Shown: positions 16,163 through 24,362 of the stretch, in pieces | Numbering within the stretch: the stretch's first letter is position 1 | Layout of the letters: each line of letters begins with the position of its first letter | Origin: an uncultured Alphaproteobacteria bacterium | GTDB taxonomy: Bacteria; Pseudomonadota; Alphaproteobacteria; Micavibrionales; CSBR16-224 | Length of the DNA stretch: 64,000 bases | Direction: 5' to 3' | NCBI GenBank assembly: GCA_950054485.1 | Contig: CATLPD010000001.1 | Location: 372,001-436,000, forward strand | Translations under genes and position numbers: made by a program | The notes under the pieces: generated by a model | Databases searched by the model: none | Told to the model about the DNA's origin: nothing | The model's input: the letters and a program-made list of their open reading frames with translations, nothing else

Positions 16163-16250
16163 TGGTGCGGCCAAGAGGACTTGAACCTCCACGGGATTAT
16201 CTCCCACAGCGACCTCAACGCTGCGCGTCTACCAATTCCGCCATGGCCGC
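16163..16250 (-). tRNA. tRNA-Leu (anticodon GAG)
   Basis: A class II tRNA of 88 bases including an encoded CCA. The acceptor stem is GCGGCCA/TGGCCGC. The D-arm GGCGGAATTGGTAGAC, the anticodon stem CAGCG/CGCTG with loop TTGAGGT (anticodon GAG, reading CUC and CUU), a variable arm pairing GGGA/TCCC, and the T-arm loop GTTCAAGTC are all visible. The 58 bases to the following kinase-like gene hold one copy of a hairpin repeat. Confidence 0.95.
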
Positions 16251-16454
16251 ACGGTAGATTGTTATGATATATCAGGCTTTATATAAATTGACAAGATGAT
16301 AAGGCAATCTTCATAACCCGATTCCATAAGTAAAATTTATGTCATAATCTTGAAACTATCTTTTAATTTTAACGATTTAGTTAAGAAATCGCTTGCGCCG
16401 TTAAGTTTTCACTGTAAACATTCATAATATCAAGAACATACAGGGGTGAAATAT

Positions 16455-17156
16455 ATGTTTCAAATCAAAGATGCCTTAGAACTGCATCCTTTCGGCGCGG
16501 AAGAGGTCGAGACATTTGAATGGAAAATAGAAGACAGGCCCGTTCCCTATGAGCGGGCTTTGGCATTTATGGAAGCGCGCGTGCGCACCATCCGCGAACG
16601 TGATGCGGCCGAAATGGTCTGGCTGTTGGAACACCCGCCGGTCTATACCGCAGGCACCAGCGCTAACCCGAAGGATTTAAAAGAAAAACGTTTTCCAATC
16701 CACCATACGGGGCGTGGTGGTCAATACACATATCACGGACCGGGCCAACGCATCGCCTATCTGATGCTGGACTTGCAAAAACGCGAACCGGATCTGCGTA
16801 AATATGTGCACAACCTTGAACAGTGGATCATCAATACGCTTGCCGAATTCAATATCGTCGGGGAACGCCGCGAAGGCCGCGTCGGGATCTGGGTTGATAT
16901 GGAACGCTACGGCCACCCCAAGGGATACGAGGCCAAAATCGCCGCCATCGGTGTACGCGTACAGAAATGGGTCACGTTACACGGTATTGCCATTAACCTG
17001 AACCCGAACCTGGATCATTATTCGGGGATCGTGCCTTGCGGTATCAAAGACCACGGCGTGACATCTATCGCCGATCTGCAACGCAATGTATCGATGGCTG
17101 AACTGGACGAGGCCCTGCGCCGTAATTTCGAAAAGGTTTTCGGCGAAATCCTGTAA
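16455..17156 (+). CDS. lipB: Octanoyl-[acyl-carrier-protein] transferase LipB
   Basis: LipB moves octanoyl groups from ACP to the lipoyl domains of 2-oxo acid dehydrogenases and the glycine cleavage H protein. [16 protein letters not shown] is the family signature. The catalytic pair is visible: Lys in [11 protein letters not shown] and Cys in [18 protein letters not shown] 16455 has AGGGGTG seven bases before it and is preferred over GTG 16446. The length of 233 residues is normal. The preceding 200 bases up to the tRNA are AT-rich, with no clear gene. Confidence 0.94.
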   Translation: MFQIKDALELHPFGAEEVETFEWKIEDRPVPYERALAFMEARVRTIRERDAAEMVWLLEHPPVYTAGTSANPKDLKEKRFPIHHTGRGGQYTYHGPGQRIAYLMLDLQKREPDLRKYVHNLEQWIINTLAEFNIVGERREGRVGIWVDMERYGHPKGYEAKIAAIGVRVQKWVTLHGIAINLNPNLDHYSGIVPCGIKDHGVTSIADLQRNVSMAELDEALRRNFEKVFGEIL

Positions 17157-17253
17157 GGCTTTTCAGGACATATGAATTGCATCTTTTTGGATAAATCGGG
17201 AGAATCTTCTTGAGATGATTCCATAATTATGCTACCCATAATAAAGCCAACCT

Positions 17254-18630
17254 ATGAAAACGGGCCACAGGGTGACAGAACCAGCAATAACGTCACATTC
17301 TATTAAACAAATTACACGCCGCGCTGCGTATGCGGCGCCTTCGACCCCTCCGCCCAGTATCAAAAAGATCTTTAACAGCAAATCGAAACGCGCATCTATT
17401 CTGGTTGATTTCCAAAAAGCCGCACGTCCTGAATACGGCAAAAAACATCCTGTGCGTGATCGCGACATTCATGCTGCGAATAAGGCGCTGAATGATATTC
17501 CCGAGGGCTTTCGCCTGGAGCCAATTGTCTATACCCGCGTATCAAAAGACCAAAATAAAATTGTCTATAACGAATTCCGCGATTTCGTGCGTCCGCGCTT
17601 TATGCGTTTTCTGGCAAATTATTATGCTGATGATCTGAAGACGCTGGGTATCTGTGATTACGGTATCAAGCGTATGTCGCAGGGTATTGACCCTTGTGAT
17701 TCAGACGGGCGTCTCTATGACATCAGCGTCGATCATATTATCGAACGTGCCGGGTCGGGTAAAATGGCTTATACAAAAGCCGAAGATCAAAAACTGCAGG
17801 GCATGTGCGAATTTGAAGATTTTAAACCGACCTATTGGGTCAATCATTTTGACAATCTGATGCTATTGCCGAACCAGATTCATTTTGACCGTAAGAATGC
17901 AATCAATGATATTCAGCAAATGCACCGCGGGCTTAAGGAACATGAATCCGTCTGGGGCGTGATGATGGCCCCCGTGCGTACAAAGAATGCGGGTGAATAT
18001 ATCTATCGCCCGATGGCAAACCGTATGGATGAATACGGCGTTCAAAAACGTAAAATGACATTCGAGACCCACGTTCATCACACGTTCTATCTGTCCCAAC
18101 AGCTGGACGAAGCGCTAAACGGTTTCAATGACGATCCGCATATCAAAAAGACCTATCACCTGTTGCACCAGATCGCGAGCGACAATAACGCGCGCCTGTC
18201 ACAATATTGGGAGCAGGTTGATATCGGGCGCAAACAATCCGCGCAACTGCGCCATCTGTTCCATGCGTCACTTGCAACCTGTGACAAAGACCAGAAAGAT
18301 GAATACAAACGTATTCTGGGCCTGTCAGATGAAATTTACCGCAACCTTAAAAGGGCGGTTGAAAAGCTGGAAGCCGTACCCGAAGACAAACGCGACGATC
18401 AATATTGGGTGCGCGTTGAAAAACTGGAAAAAATATATACAGGCCCATTGAAAATGTTGCTGCCGCGCCTGCACAACACACCGGCGCAAAATGATGGATC
18501 GGCCGCCAAAATTGTCCTGCGCATGGATGATCAGATCCAAAAGCTGATCCAATCGCGCCAAATTTCACGGGCGAAAAACGATAATGATATATCGCCGCCC
18601 GCTAAAAAGCGTAACAACTACAAGCGCTAA
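17254..18630 (+). CDS. Orphan protein with HNH-nuclease-like motif
   Basis: A 458-residue protein of no family I recognise. Its middle shows an HNH/beta-beta-alpha metal pattern: VDHII with Asp160-His161, then Asn201 and His210 in DNLMLLPNQIHFDRKN, exactly N-x8-H. A zinc-type CxxC cage is not evident. The region after residue 250 is largely helical and charged, and the C-terminus is strongly basic (PPAKKRNNYKR). No signal peptide is seen. The nearest upstream ribosome-binding site is weak, so the start is tentative. It stands alone between lipB and a nucleotide-sugar dehydrogenase. Nuclease activity is an inference. Confidence 0.7.
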   Translation: MKTGHRVTEPAITSHSIKQITRRAAYAAPSTPPPSIKKIFNSKSKRASILVDFQKAARPEYGKKHPVRDRDIHAANKALNDIPEGFRLEPIVYTRVSKDQNKIVYNEFRDFVRPRFMRFLANYYADDLKTLGICDYGIKRMSQGIDPCDSDGRLYDISVDHIIERAGSGKMAYTKAEDQKLQGMCEFEDFKPTYWVNHFDNLMLLPNQIHFDRKNAINDIQQMHRGLKEHESVWGVMMAPVRTKNAGEYIYRPMANRMDEYGVQKRKMTFETHVHHTFYLSQQLDEALNGFNDDPHIKKTYHLLHQIASDNNARLSQYWEQVDIGRKQSAQLRHLFHASLATCDKDQKDEYKRILGLSDEIYRNLKRAVEKLEAVPEDKRDDQYWVRVEKLEKIYTGPLKMLLPRLHNTPAQNDGSAAKIVLRMDDQIQKLIQSRQISRAKNDNDISPPAKKRNNYKR

Positions 18631-18697
18631 GGCTTGTATTTTTCCCTTTTATATCATATGACTGAAACGGAATAACCTTACGCAAGGATGTAGAATT

Positions 18698-20062
18698 ATG
18701 AGCCTTCAGCCCGTAGAAAACACCAAAGCCGGACTTGATCTGGAAACCATGGTTGAAAAATATAAAAACCGCGAGGCTGTCATCGGCGTCATTGGTCTGG
18801 GCTATGTCGGCATTCCGTTGATTTGTGCGGCCTGCGATCAGAACTTCCGCGCCATCGGCTTTGATATCGACCGGGGAAAAGTTGATAAAATCAATAACGG
18901 CATTTCTTATATCGGCAACATCCACAACGATCGTATTAAAAAACTGCGCAACGACAACCTTTTACAGGCGACAGCCGATTTTAACAAGCTGGCCGAGGCT
19001 GATACCATTTTGATGTGTGTACCGACACCGCTAACAAAATACCGTGATCCCGATTTATCTTATATCGAAAAAACTGCCGAAACCATTGCCAAAACACTGC
19101 GTCCCGGTCAATTGATTATTCTGGAATCAACAACATACCCCGGTACGATGCGCGATGTCGTCAAACCGATCCTCGAGAAAACAGGTTTGAAATCAGGTGT
19201 TGATTTTTATCTCGCCTATTCACCCGAACGCGAAGACCCCGGCAATATCAATTTCGAAACTTCGACCATTCCAAAGGTTGTCGGCGGTGACGGCGAAGAT
19301 GCATTAAAGCTGGCCTGCACCATGTATGAACAATTCGTGTCAAAGATCGTGCCCGTTTCATCGCCCGAAACGGCGGAGGCCGTGAAGCTGACCGAGAATA
19401 TCTTCCGCAGCGTCAATATCGCCCTCGTGAACGAGCTGAAAACCATTTACGATGCAATGGACATTGATATCTGGGAGGTAATCGATGCCGCAGCAACCAA
19501 ACCATTCGGCTATATGCCGTTTTACCCCGGCCCGGGCCTTGGGGGTCACTGTATTCCGATTGACCCCTTTTATCTGACATGGAAAGCGCGCGAACATGAA
19601 ATCACCACCCGCTTTATCGAGCTGGCAGGTGAAATCAATATCGCGATGCCGGCCTATGTCGTGAATAAAGCGGCTGAAGTTTTCGATACAAAGACAGGAC
19701 GCGGTCTTCGCGGGACAAATATTCTACTGTTGGGTGCGGCCTATAAGAAAAACGTGTCTGATGACCGCGAAAGCCCCTTTTATGCTGTCGCTGATCTTTT
19801 GAAAAAGCGCGGCGCAGAAATCGCCTATCACGACCCGCACGTCGATCAACTGCCGCCGAAACGCGACTTCCCTGAATATAAGGACATGAAATCGGTTGAA
19901 TTGACAGCTGAAAATTTGAAATCCTATGACCTTATCATGATCATCACCAACCATGATGATATTGATTATAAACTGGTCGGCCAAAGCAGTAATATCATTA
20001 TTGATACCCGCAACGTTATGGCGGATTATCCCGAATTTTCGGATAAAGTCTTCAAAGCCTAA
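18698..20062 (+). CDS. Nucleotide sugar dehydrogenase (UDP-GlcNAc/UDP-ManNAc type)
   Basis: A 454-residue NAD-dependent four-electron dehydrogenase that oxidises a UDP-sugar to its uronic acid for surface polysaccharides. The N-terminal Rossmann motif is GVIGLGYVGIPLICAA. VPTPLTKYRDPDLSYI and ESTTYPGTM follow, the catalytic Cys is in GPGLGGHCIPIDPFYL, and GAAYKKNVSDDRESP starts the C-terminal NAD-like domain. The features fit the WbpA/WecC group more than UDP-glucose dehydrogenase, but the sugar cannot be fixed. No other polysaccharide genes are adjacent. The sequence GCAAGGATG lies just upstream of the start. Confidence 0.9.
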   Translation: MSLQPVENTKAGLDLETMVEKYKNREAVIGVIGLGYVGIPLICAACDQNFRAIGFDIDRGKVDKINNGISYIGNIHNDRIKKLRNDNLLQATADFNKLAEADTILMCVPTPLTKYRDPDLSYIEKTAETIAKTLRPGQLIILESTTYPGTMRDVVKPILEKTGLKSGVDFYLAYSPEREDPGNINFETSTIPKVVGGDGEDALKLACTMYEQFVSKIVPVSSPETAEAVKLTENIFRSVNIALVNELKTIYDAMDIDIWEVIDAAATKPFGYMPFYPGPGLGGHCIPIDPFYLTWKAREHEITTRFIELAGEINIAMPAYVVNKAAEVFDTKTGRGLRGTNILLLGAAYKKNVSDDRESPFYAVADLLKKRGAEIAYHDPHVDQLPPKRDFPEYKDMKSVELTAENLKSYDLIMIITNHDDIDYKLVGQSSNIIIDTRNVMADYPEFSDKVFKA

Positions 20063-20068
20063 TTATAT

Positions 20069-20097
20069 TTGACATAACTTAAAAGTTTTGCTATATC
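20069..20097 (+). promoter_or_regulatory. Near-consensus promoter for the 99-residue orphan
   Basis: TTGACA, 17-base spacer beginning TAAC, and TATATC, ending about 30 bases before the ATG at 20129. The -35 element begins only 7 bases after the preceding stop codon. Confidence 0.78.
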
Positions 20098-20128
20098 TTT
20101 AAGGGATTAAACCTTTAGGAATTGCAAG

Positions 20129-20428
20129 ATGACGAATTTGTCACACACAGAGTTACGCGAGATTTTCGATATGTGGGTAGGCGCACAAAAGCCTGCCGAA
20201 CAGGCAGCAATCGCCCATTTTGCCGTTAATATGAACGCATCCGATCAGGCGCAGCTGGCCCAGATTATCATGGAGGGCATGAAAATCGGCGGTGGCTATA
20301 TGACCGAAGAAATTATACAGGCGATGTGGCCACGCGGCTATGCGATGCAGGTCGCAATGTATGACGGAAAAACGCGCGCCGAAACCTCTCAAAAGCTACA
20401 GCAAAAATTCGGATCCCCTTCAAAATAA
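20129..20428 (+). CDS. Orphan 99-residue soluble protein
   Basis: A small helical protein of no recognised family. It contains GAQKPAEQAAIAHFAVN and a glycine turn in MKIGGGYMTEEIIQAMWPRGYAMQVAMY, and lacks membrane segments or a signal peptide. It has its own consensus promoter directly upstream, so it is expressed apart from the sugar dehydrogenase. A possible terminator was not seen before the next gene, 67 bases on. Confidence 0.65.
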   Translation: MTNLSHTELREIFDMWVGAQKPAEQAAIAHFAVNMNASDQAQLAQIIMEGMKIGGGYMTEEIIQAMWPRGYAMQVAMYDGKTRAETSQKLQQKFGSPSK

Positions 20429-20495
20429 TCCATCTCAAATATCACATTGCCTAAAATCTTCGCCCCGCTTATCATAAAAGAAAAGGGGAAGTTTA

Positions 20496-21017
20496 ATGGT
20501 ATTTAACAAAGACAAATCCGCACCCAAACCCGGGGCTGACCGCATGGATGTATCACGCAAGATCACCAAGGGCGGTGTCGTTGTTGAAGAAGAGCGCTTT
20601 AAAGCCCGTAAAAACCACAATAATAGCGCCGCGATCGTCGCGTTTTTATTCAGTGTCATTTTTGCCGCCCTTTATTCGGAATTCTATATCAATGATTCAG
20701 CCCTTTTGACGTTTTTCGATGATGCCAATTTGAACAAAGTTTTCTTTGGTCCGGGTTATGCAACCATTATGGCTGATCCTATGATTGATATGGTTCTGAT
20801 CGTATTGGTGCGAGCCGTATTCTTTTTTGCTCTGTTTGGTGTTATTCCTTTTCTAACGTCACGTTATGCGCGTTCCCGCAATTTACCGGGTCAGGATGCC
20901 TATAAACTGATGTGGGGTATGACCGCCTTTACGTTTTTTGCCTTTGCCTTGCTACACAATTTATTACTGCCATTTGCCGGTGAAATCATGGCGCAATTCC
21001 AATTGGATACAAACTAA
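20496..21017 (+). CDS. Orphan membrane protein with three hydrophobic segments
   Basis: A 173-residue protein. The first 45 residues are charged and cytosolic-like (NKDKSAPKPGADRMDVSRKITKGG). Hydrophobic segments follow at about 47-66, 92-117 and 137-158. There are no recognised motifs. AAAAGGGGA lies before the ATG. The strong terminator at 21148-21178 is the first one downstream, leaving a 3' UTR of about 130 bases unless a separate RNA is made there. Confidence 0.65.
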   Translation: MVFNKDKSAPKPGADRMDVSRKITKGGVVVEEERFKARKNHNNSAAIVAFLFSVIFAALYSEFYINDSALLTFFDDANLNKVFFGPGYATIMADPMIDMVLIVLVRAVFFFALFGVIPFLTSRYARSRNLPGQDAYKLMWGMTAFTFFAFALLHNLLLPFAGEIMAQFQLDTN

Positions 21018-21147
21018 GGTATAGGTTTTATCGGCCTATTAACAATCTTTAACTTTCGTTAACACTTTTGTGATCTAATAATAGATGCCACATACGTAAT
21101 TTTCTCCGCGCGAGTCGTTAAGATTTTTGGGGGAGAGGTTAAAGAAA

Positions 21148-21178
21148 GGCCGCAGCGGAAGTCTGCGGTCTTTTTTTT
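21148..21178 (+). terminator. Strong rho-independent terminator
   Basis: GGCCGCAG and CTGCGGTC form an 8-bp stem (one G-T pair) around CGGAAGT, followed by eight T. It ends plus-strand transcripts from the orphan membrane protein gene or from a possible small RNA between 21018 and 21178. Confidence 0.88.
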
Positions 21179-21188
21179 ATAAACAAGA

Positions 21189-22532
21189 TTAGTTGCCGGC
21201 AATGGTCATGCCGTCAATGCGAAGGGTCGGGACCTCGGTCCCTCTCTCGAAAATCAAATCGTTCGCGGGCTGCATATGCATCCACATATCTTTCAGATTG
21301 CCGGCGATTGTAATTTCACTGACCGGATGGGTAATCTGACCATTTTCAATCCAGAAACCAGCCGCCCCGCGGCTGTAATCACCCGTCAAAAGGCTGACTG
21401 AATTCCCCATCAATTCGGTCACGTAAAAACCGTTTTTGATATCTGCGATCATGTCTTCGCGTGATTGTTCGCCCGCCATCATATACAGGTTATGCGATGA
21501 CGGCGACGGCAGGCCCCCCGCACCGCGCTGGCCATTCCCTGTTGGCGGCAAGCCTAATTGACGCGCCGCTTTTAAATCCAGAAACCAGCCTTTTAGATGA
21601 CCATCTTCGATAATATTGCGTTTTGATGGAATAATCCCTTCGCCGTCAAAATATTTCGATGCCAATCCCCGCGCCAGATAGGGATCATCACAAATCGTAA
21701 TATGCGGCGCACAGACCAATTGGTCCATTTTATCTTTTAACATCGTTGTGCCGCGTGCAACAGATGTGCCTGACAGGCCACCAGCCAGATGTCCCAAAAT
21801 CGATGTTGAAACACGGCGATCATAAATAACGGGTACTTTTTGGGTTTTGATTTTTTGCGGGTGCATGCGTGATGTGGCACGCTCTGCCGCATGTCTGCCG
21901 ACAAAATCAGCTGCTTTCAAATCTTCGGTGTGGCGGGCACGGGTATATTCGGAATCGCGTTCTTTTTCCTCGCCCTTTCCAACAACGACAGAGGCAGAAA
22001 TACCGCGCGATGTGCCCTTTTTCTCACCCATAAATCCGGTTGATGTCGCATACAGGCTTTGCCCCGCACTGAAAAATGCATCCCCCTCCGAATTTGTAAC
22101 GTTTTTTACAGCGCGCGCCGCATCTTCGGCTTGGGCAGCCATCTCCAAAAGCTCCTCGGTGCTGGGGGTTTTATCATCCCATAAATCCAGATCGCCCTTA
22201 AAGGCTATCGGCGCATATTCATTTTCAAGACCGCACCATTCATCTTCCGGCACAACGCGCGCCATGGCAATCGCCTGATCGGTCAGCGCCTCCAGCGTTT
22301 TTTTATCATCATCCGCGCTTGCTACCATCGCCTGGCGCTTGCCGATAAAAACGCGGATACCGATATCAATATCTTCAGAACGTAAAACAGCCTCGCGTTT
22401 ACCCAGTCTTTGGGTCACTTCGGTACTTTCGCCGCGGCTGATCATAACATCGGCCTGATCAGCACCATTTGATCTGGCATAGGCCAGAATATGGTCTGCA
22501 ATGGTTTTATCTGAAATGTTTTGATTTGGCAT
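21189..22532 (-). CDS. pmbA: TldD/PmbA family protein, PmbA-type
   Basis: A 447-residue subunit of the TldD-TldE (PmbA) peptidase, which trims small peptides such as microcin precursors. The opening ADQADVMISRGESTEVTQRLGKRE, the middle SSSILG-like VSTSILGHLAGGLSG, and RGAAGFWIENGQITHPVSEITIAGNLK near the C-terminus define the family. The HExxxH metal site of TldD is absent, so this is the PmbA/TldE partner. Its start overlaps the stop of the response-regulator gene by one base, which suggests translational coupling. Confidence 0.9.
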   Translation of the reverse strand: MPNQNISDKTIADHILAYARSNGADQADVMISRGESTEVTQRLGKREAVLRSEDIDIGIRVFIGKRQAMVASADDDKKTLEALTDQAIAMARVVPEDEWCGLENEYAPIAFKGDLDLWDDKTPSTEELLEMAAQAEDAARAVKNVTNSEGDAFFSAGQSLYATSTGFMGEKKGTSRGISASVVVGKGEEKERDSEYTRARHTEDLKAADFVGRHAAERATSRMHPQKIKTQKVPVIYDRRVSTSILGHLAGGLSGTSVARGTTMLKDKMDQLVCAPHITICDDPYLARGLASKYFDGEGIIPSKRNIIEDGHLKGWFLDLKAARQLGLPPTGNGQRGAGGLPSPSSHNLYMMAGEQSREDMIADIKNGFYVTELMGNSVSLLTGDYSRGAAGFWIENGQITHPVSEITIAGNLKDMWMHMQPANDLIFERGTEVPTLRIDGMTIAGN

Positions 22533-23344
22533 TAATAATTCTCGTTAATCGCGATAACGGCGGTCTCGTTCGGGGTGACGCGGGTATGGATGTGGCGCGT
22601 GCCGATCGGAATTTCAATCAGGCGCAAATCGATTTCAACCTTGGGCGCGCCTTCCAGTTCACTGACATGCTGGCTGAGAACCTCGGTAAAGCGTGTCGTC
22701 GCGTCAAAAGGCTCGGATTCATACATCGGGCGCTGCAGCAAAATACCGAATTCTTTTGCCCCCGTACGTCCGATCACGTCACTCTGGCGGCGAATATATC
22801 GAATACGGTTTGAAATCGTCTCGAATGTTTTATCATCCGTATTGATGCTGATGAAAACGACAAAACTGCGTTCCGCATAGCGGTGCGAGCGGTCAATCGC
22901 AGATAAAAACAGCTCGTTAAAAGCTTCTTTGTTAATCACACCACGAAGGGCGCTGTGCTCTTCCTCTTTTGCCAGCTGGTTCGTGTATTTTAACAGCCGC
23001 TCCATATTATCGAGTTTTTCTTCCAGCGCCTGCGGGCTGACCGGCTTTGAAATCAAATCATTCGCCCCTGCCGCCAATGCGCTTTCCTGATCTATGTTTT
23101 TCGAAAGGATCAGGAATTGCGGCTCGTAGCGACCGCGCAATGTTTTATAAATGCCGATAATAACGGGACGTGCATCCTGAACCGGCGTCGGGTCCAGCAT
23201 GATGATTTCATAGTCATTTTCCTTTAACAGCTCCAGCGCGGCGTTTTTATCCTGCTCGCAGGTGACCTTGTACCCGCGGTCTGTCAGACGTGTCTGCAAA
23301 AGCTGGCATGATAAAGCATCTTTATCAATAATCAGTATTTTCAT
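22532..23344 (-). CDS. Response regulator with degenerate GGDEF-like output domain
   Basis: A 270-residue protein. The receiver domain covers about residues 1-120: MKILIIDKDALSC, the phospho-acceptor Asp about residue 52 in EIIMLDPTP, and the conserved Lys in NDLISKPVSP. The second half has GGDEF-like helices (RYAERSFVVFISIN, IRRQSDVIGRTGAKEFGILLQRP), but GAKEF replaces the active motif, so it should not make c-di-GMP. No histidine kinase is nearby. The gene ends at the first base of the pmbA start codon region. Confidence 0.82.
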   Translation of the reverse strand: MKILIIDKDALSCQLLQTRLTDRGYKVTCEQDKNAALELLKENDYEIIMLDPTPVQDARPVIIGIYKTLRGRYEPQFLILSKNIDQESALAAGANDLISKPVSPQALEEKLDNMERLLKYTNQLAKEEEHSALRGVINKEAFNELFLSAIDRSHRYAERSFVVFISINTDDKTFETISNRIRYIRRQSDVIGRTGAKEFGILLQRPMYESEPFDATTRFTEVLSQHVSELEGAPKVEIDLRLIEIPIGTRHIHTRVTPNETAVIAINENY

Positions 23345-23473
23345 GACCGGTGTTCCCCCTCATCCGATCTATATTTTACGTGGTCTATCTAATTTAGCAA
23401 ATGAAGATTTATAATATATAAAGATTGACTCGTGTGCTGCGAATTGATAAAAATCCTTTCATAAATGGTACTT

Positions 23474-23560
23474 GCCCAGGTGGCGGAATTGGTAGACGCG
23501 CAGGTTTCAGGTATCTGTGGCCGCAAGGCCGTGGAGGTTCAAGTCCTCTCCTGGGCACCA
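23474..23560 (+). tRNA. tRNA-Leu (anticodon CAG)
   Basis: A class II tRNA of 87 bases with encoded CCA. The acceptor stem is GCCCAGG/CCTGGGC. The anticodon stem CAGGT/ATCTG encloses TTCAGGT (anticodon CAG, reading CUG). The variable arm pairs GGCC-GCAA-GGCC, and the T-loop is GTTCAAGTC. The RNase D gene begins 33 bases after CCA. Confidence 0.95.
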
Positions 23561-23593
23561 TTTATATTTTTAAAACAGATACGCGATTTTATC

Positions 23594-24208
23594 ATGAACA
23601 TTACCCTACACCACGGCGACCTTCCGGCAGACATAGACTTCGGGGGTAGTGTGGCCGTTGACACGGAAACCATGGGTCTGAACCCGATACGCGACCGTTT
23701 ATGTCTGGTGCAGTTATCCGCAGGTGATGGCACGTGCCATCTGGTTAAATTTGACGGGGAAAACTATGATGCGCCCAATTTGCGTCGCTTGATGTCAGAT
23801 CAGAACGTCCTGAAAATTTTTCATTACGCACGTTTTGATATCGCTGTTATCAGCGCCTATCTAGGTGTGATTACAACGCCCGTCTATTGCACAAAAATTG
23901 CATCACGCCTGATCCGTACCTTTACCAGCTACCACGGACTGAAAAACCTGTGCCGCGATCTTTTGGGCGTCGAGATTTCCAAACAACAGCAATCATCTGA
24001 CTGGGGCGCGGCCGAACTGTCACCCGAACAGCAGGAATATGCCGCATCAGACGTTTTATATCTGCACCAGCTGAAAGAAAAACTGGATGAAATGCTGATT
24101 CGCGAAGACCGCATGGAATTTGCAAATTCCTGTTATAATTTTCTGCCGACACGCGCGCTTTTGGACCTGCATGGCTGGCCGGAAGAGGACATCTTCGCGC
24201 ATTCCTGA
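23594..24208 (+). CDS. rnd: Short ribonuclease D (DEDD exonuclease domain only)
   Basis: A 3'-5' exoribonuclease of 204 residues consisting of the DnaQ-like DEDDy domain without the HRDC domains of E. coli RNase D, as is usual for the short alphaproteobacterial form. Catalytic motifs: VAVDTETMGL (first Asp and Glu), FHYARFDIAV (second Asp) and YAASDVLYLHQL (Tyr and last Asp). The start ATG 23594 is used because upstream in-frame sequence is tRNA. Its place right after a tRNA fits a role in tRNA 3' maturation, and it may share the tRNA promoter. Confidence 0.9.
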   Translation: MNITLHHGDLPADIDFGGSVAVDTETMGLNPIRDRLCLVQLSAGDGTCHLVKFDGENYDAPNLRRLMSDQNVLKIFHYARFDIAVISAYLGVITTPVYCTKIASRLIRTFTSYHGLKNLCRDLLGVEISKQQQSSDWGAAELSPEQQEYAASDVLYLHQLKEKLDEMLIREDRMEFANSCYNFLPTRALLDLHGWPEEDIFAHS

Positions 24209-24277
24209 TGTTTTTATGTGGGGTGGGTGTGGTATTTACGTAAAAAGTATGTTATTGTACTGGGCTAATAAACAATG

Positions 24278-24339
24278 TCTCAACCCACTTTAGGAAAGTT
24301 GAACATTTTTACATCTCAACGGACTTTAGGAACGTTGAA
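24278..24339. repeat. Two tandem TCTCAAC hairpin repeats upstream of kdsD
   Basis: Two 26-base copies (24278-24303 and 24314-24339) repeat with a 36-base period. Each starts TCTCAAC and ends GTTGAA around ACTTTAGGAA. The arms are TCAAC/GTTGA in the first copy and TCAACG/CGTTGA in the second, so both strands change together. A third copy lies at 16126-16151. They occupy the leader 24-85 bases before the kdsD start and could be RNA hairpins or operator sites. Confidence 0.6.
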
Positions 24340-24362
24340 TAATTTAATAAGGATATTTAACG

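Noticed and set aside
16106-16207. Longer start for the kinase-like gene
   Set aside because: It would overlap the tRNA-Leu gene and has no family similarity before MPFRIEICAGLGSGK.
23465-23593. Longer RNase D start upstream
   Set aside because: This stretch is a complete tRNA-Leu gene, so the coding start is set at 23594.
24278-24339. Two short repeats at 36-base spacing as a CRISPR remnant
   Set aside because: The copies are imperfect with compensating arm changes, there is only one 10-base gap, a third copy lies far away, and no cas genes are present.
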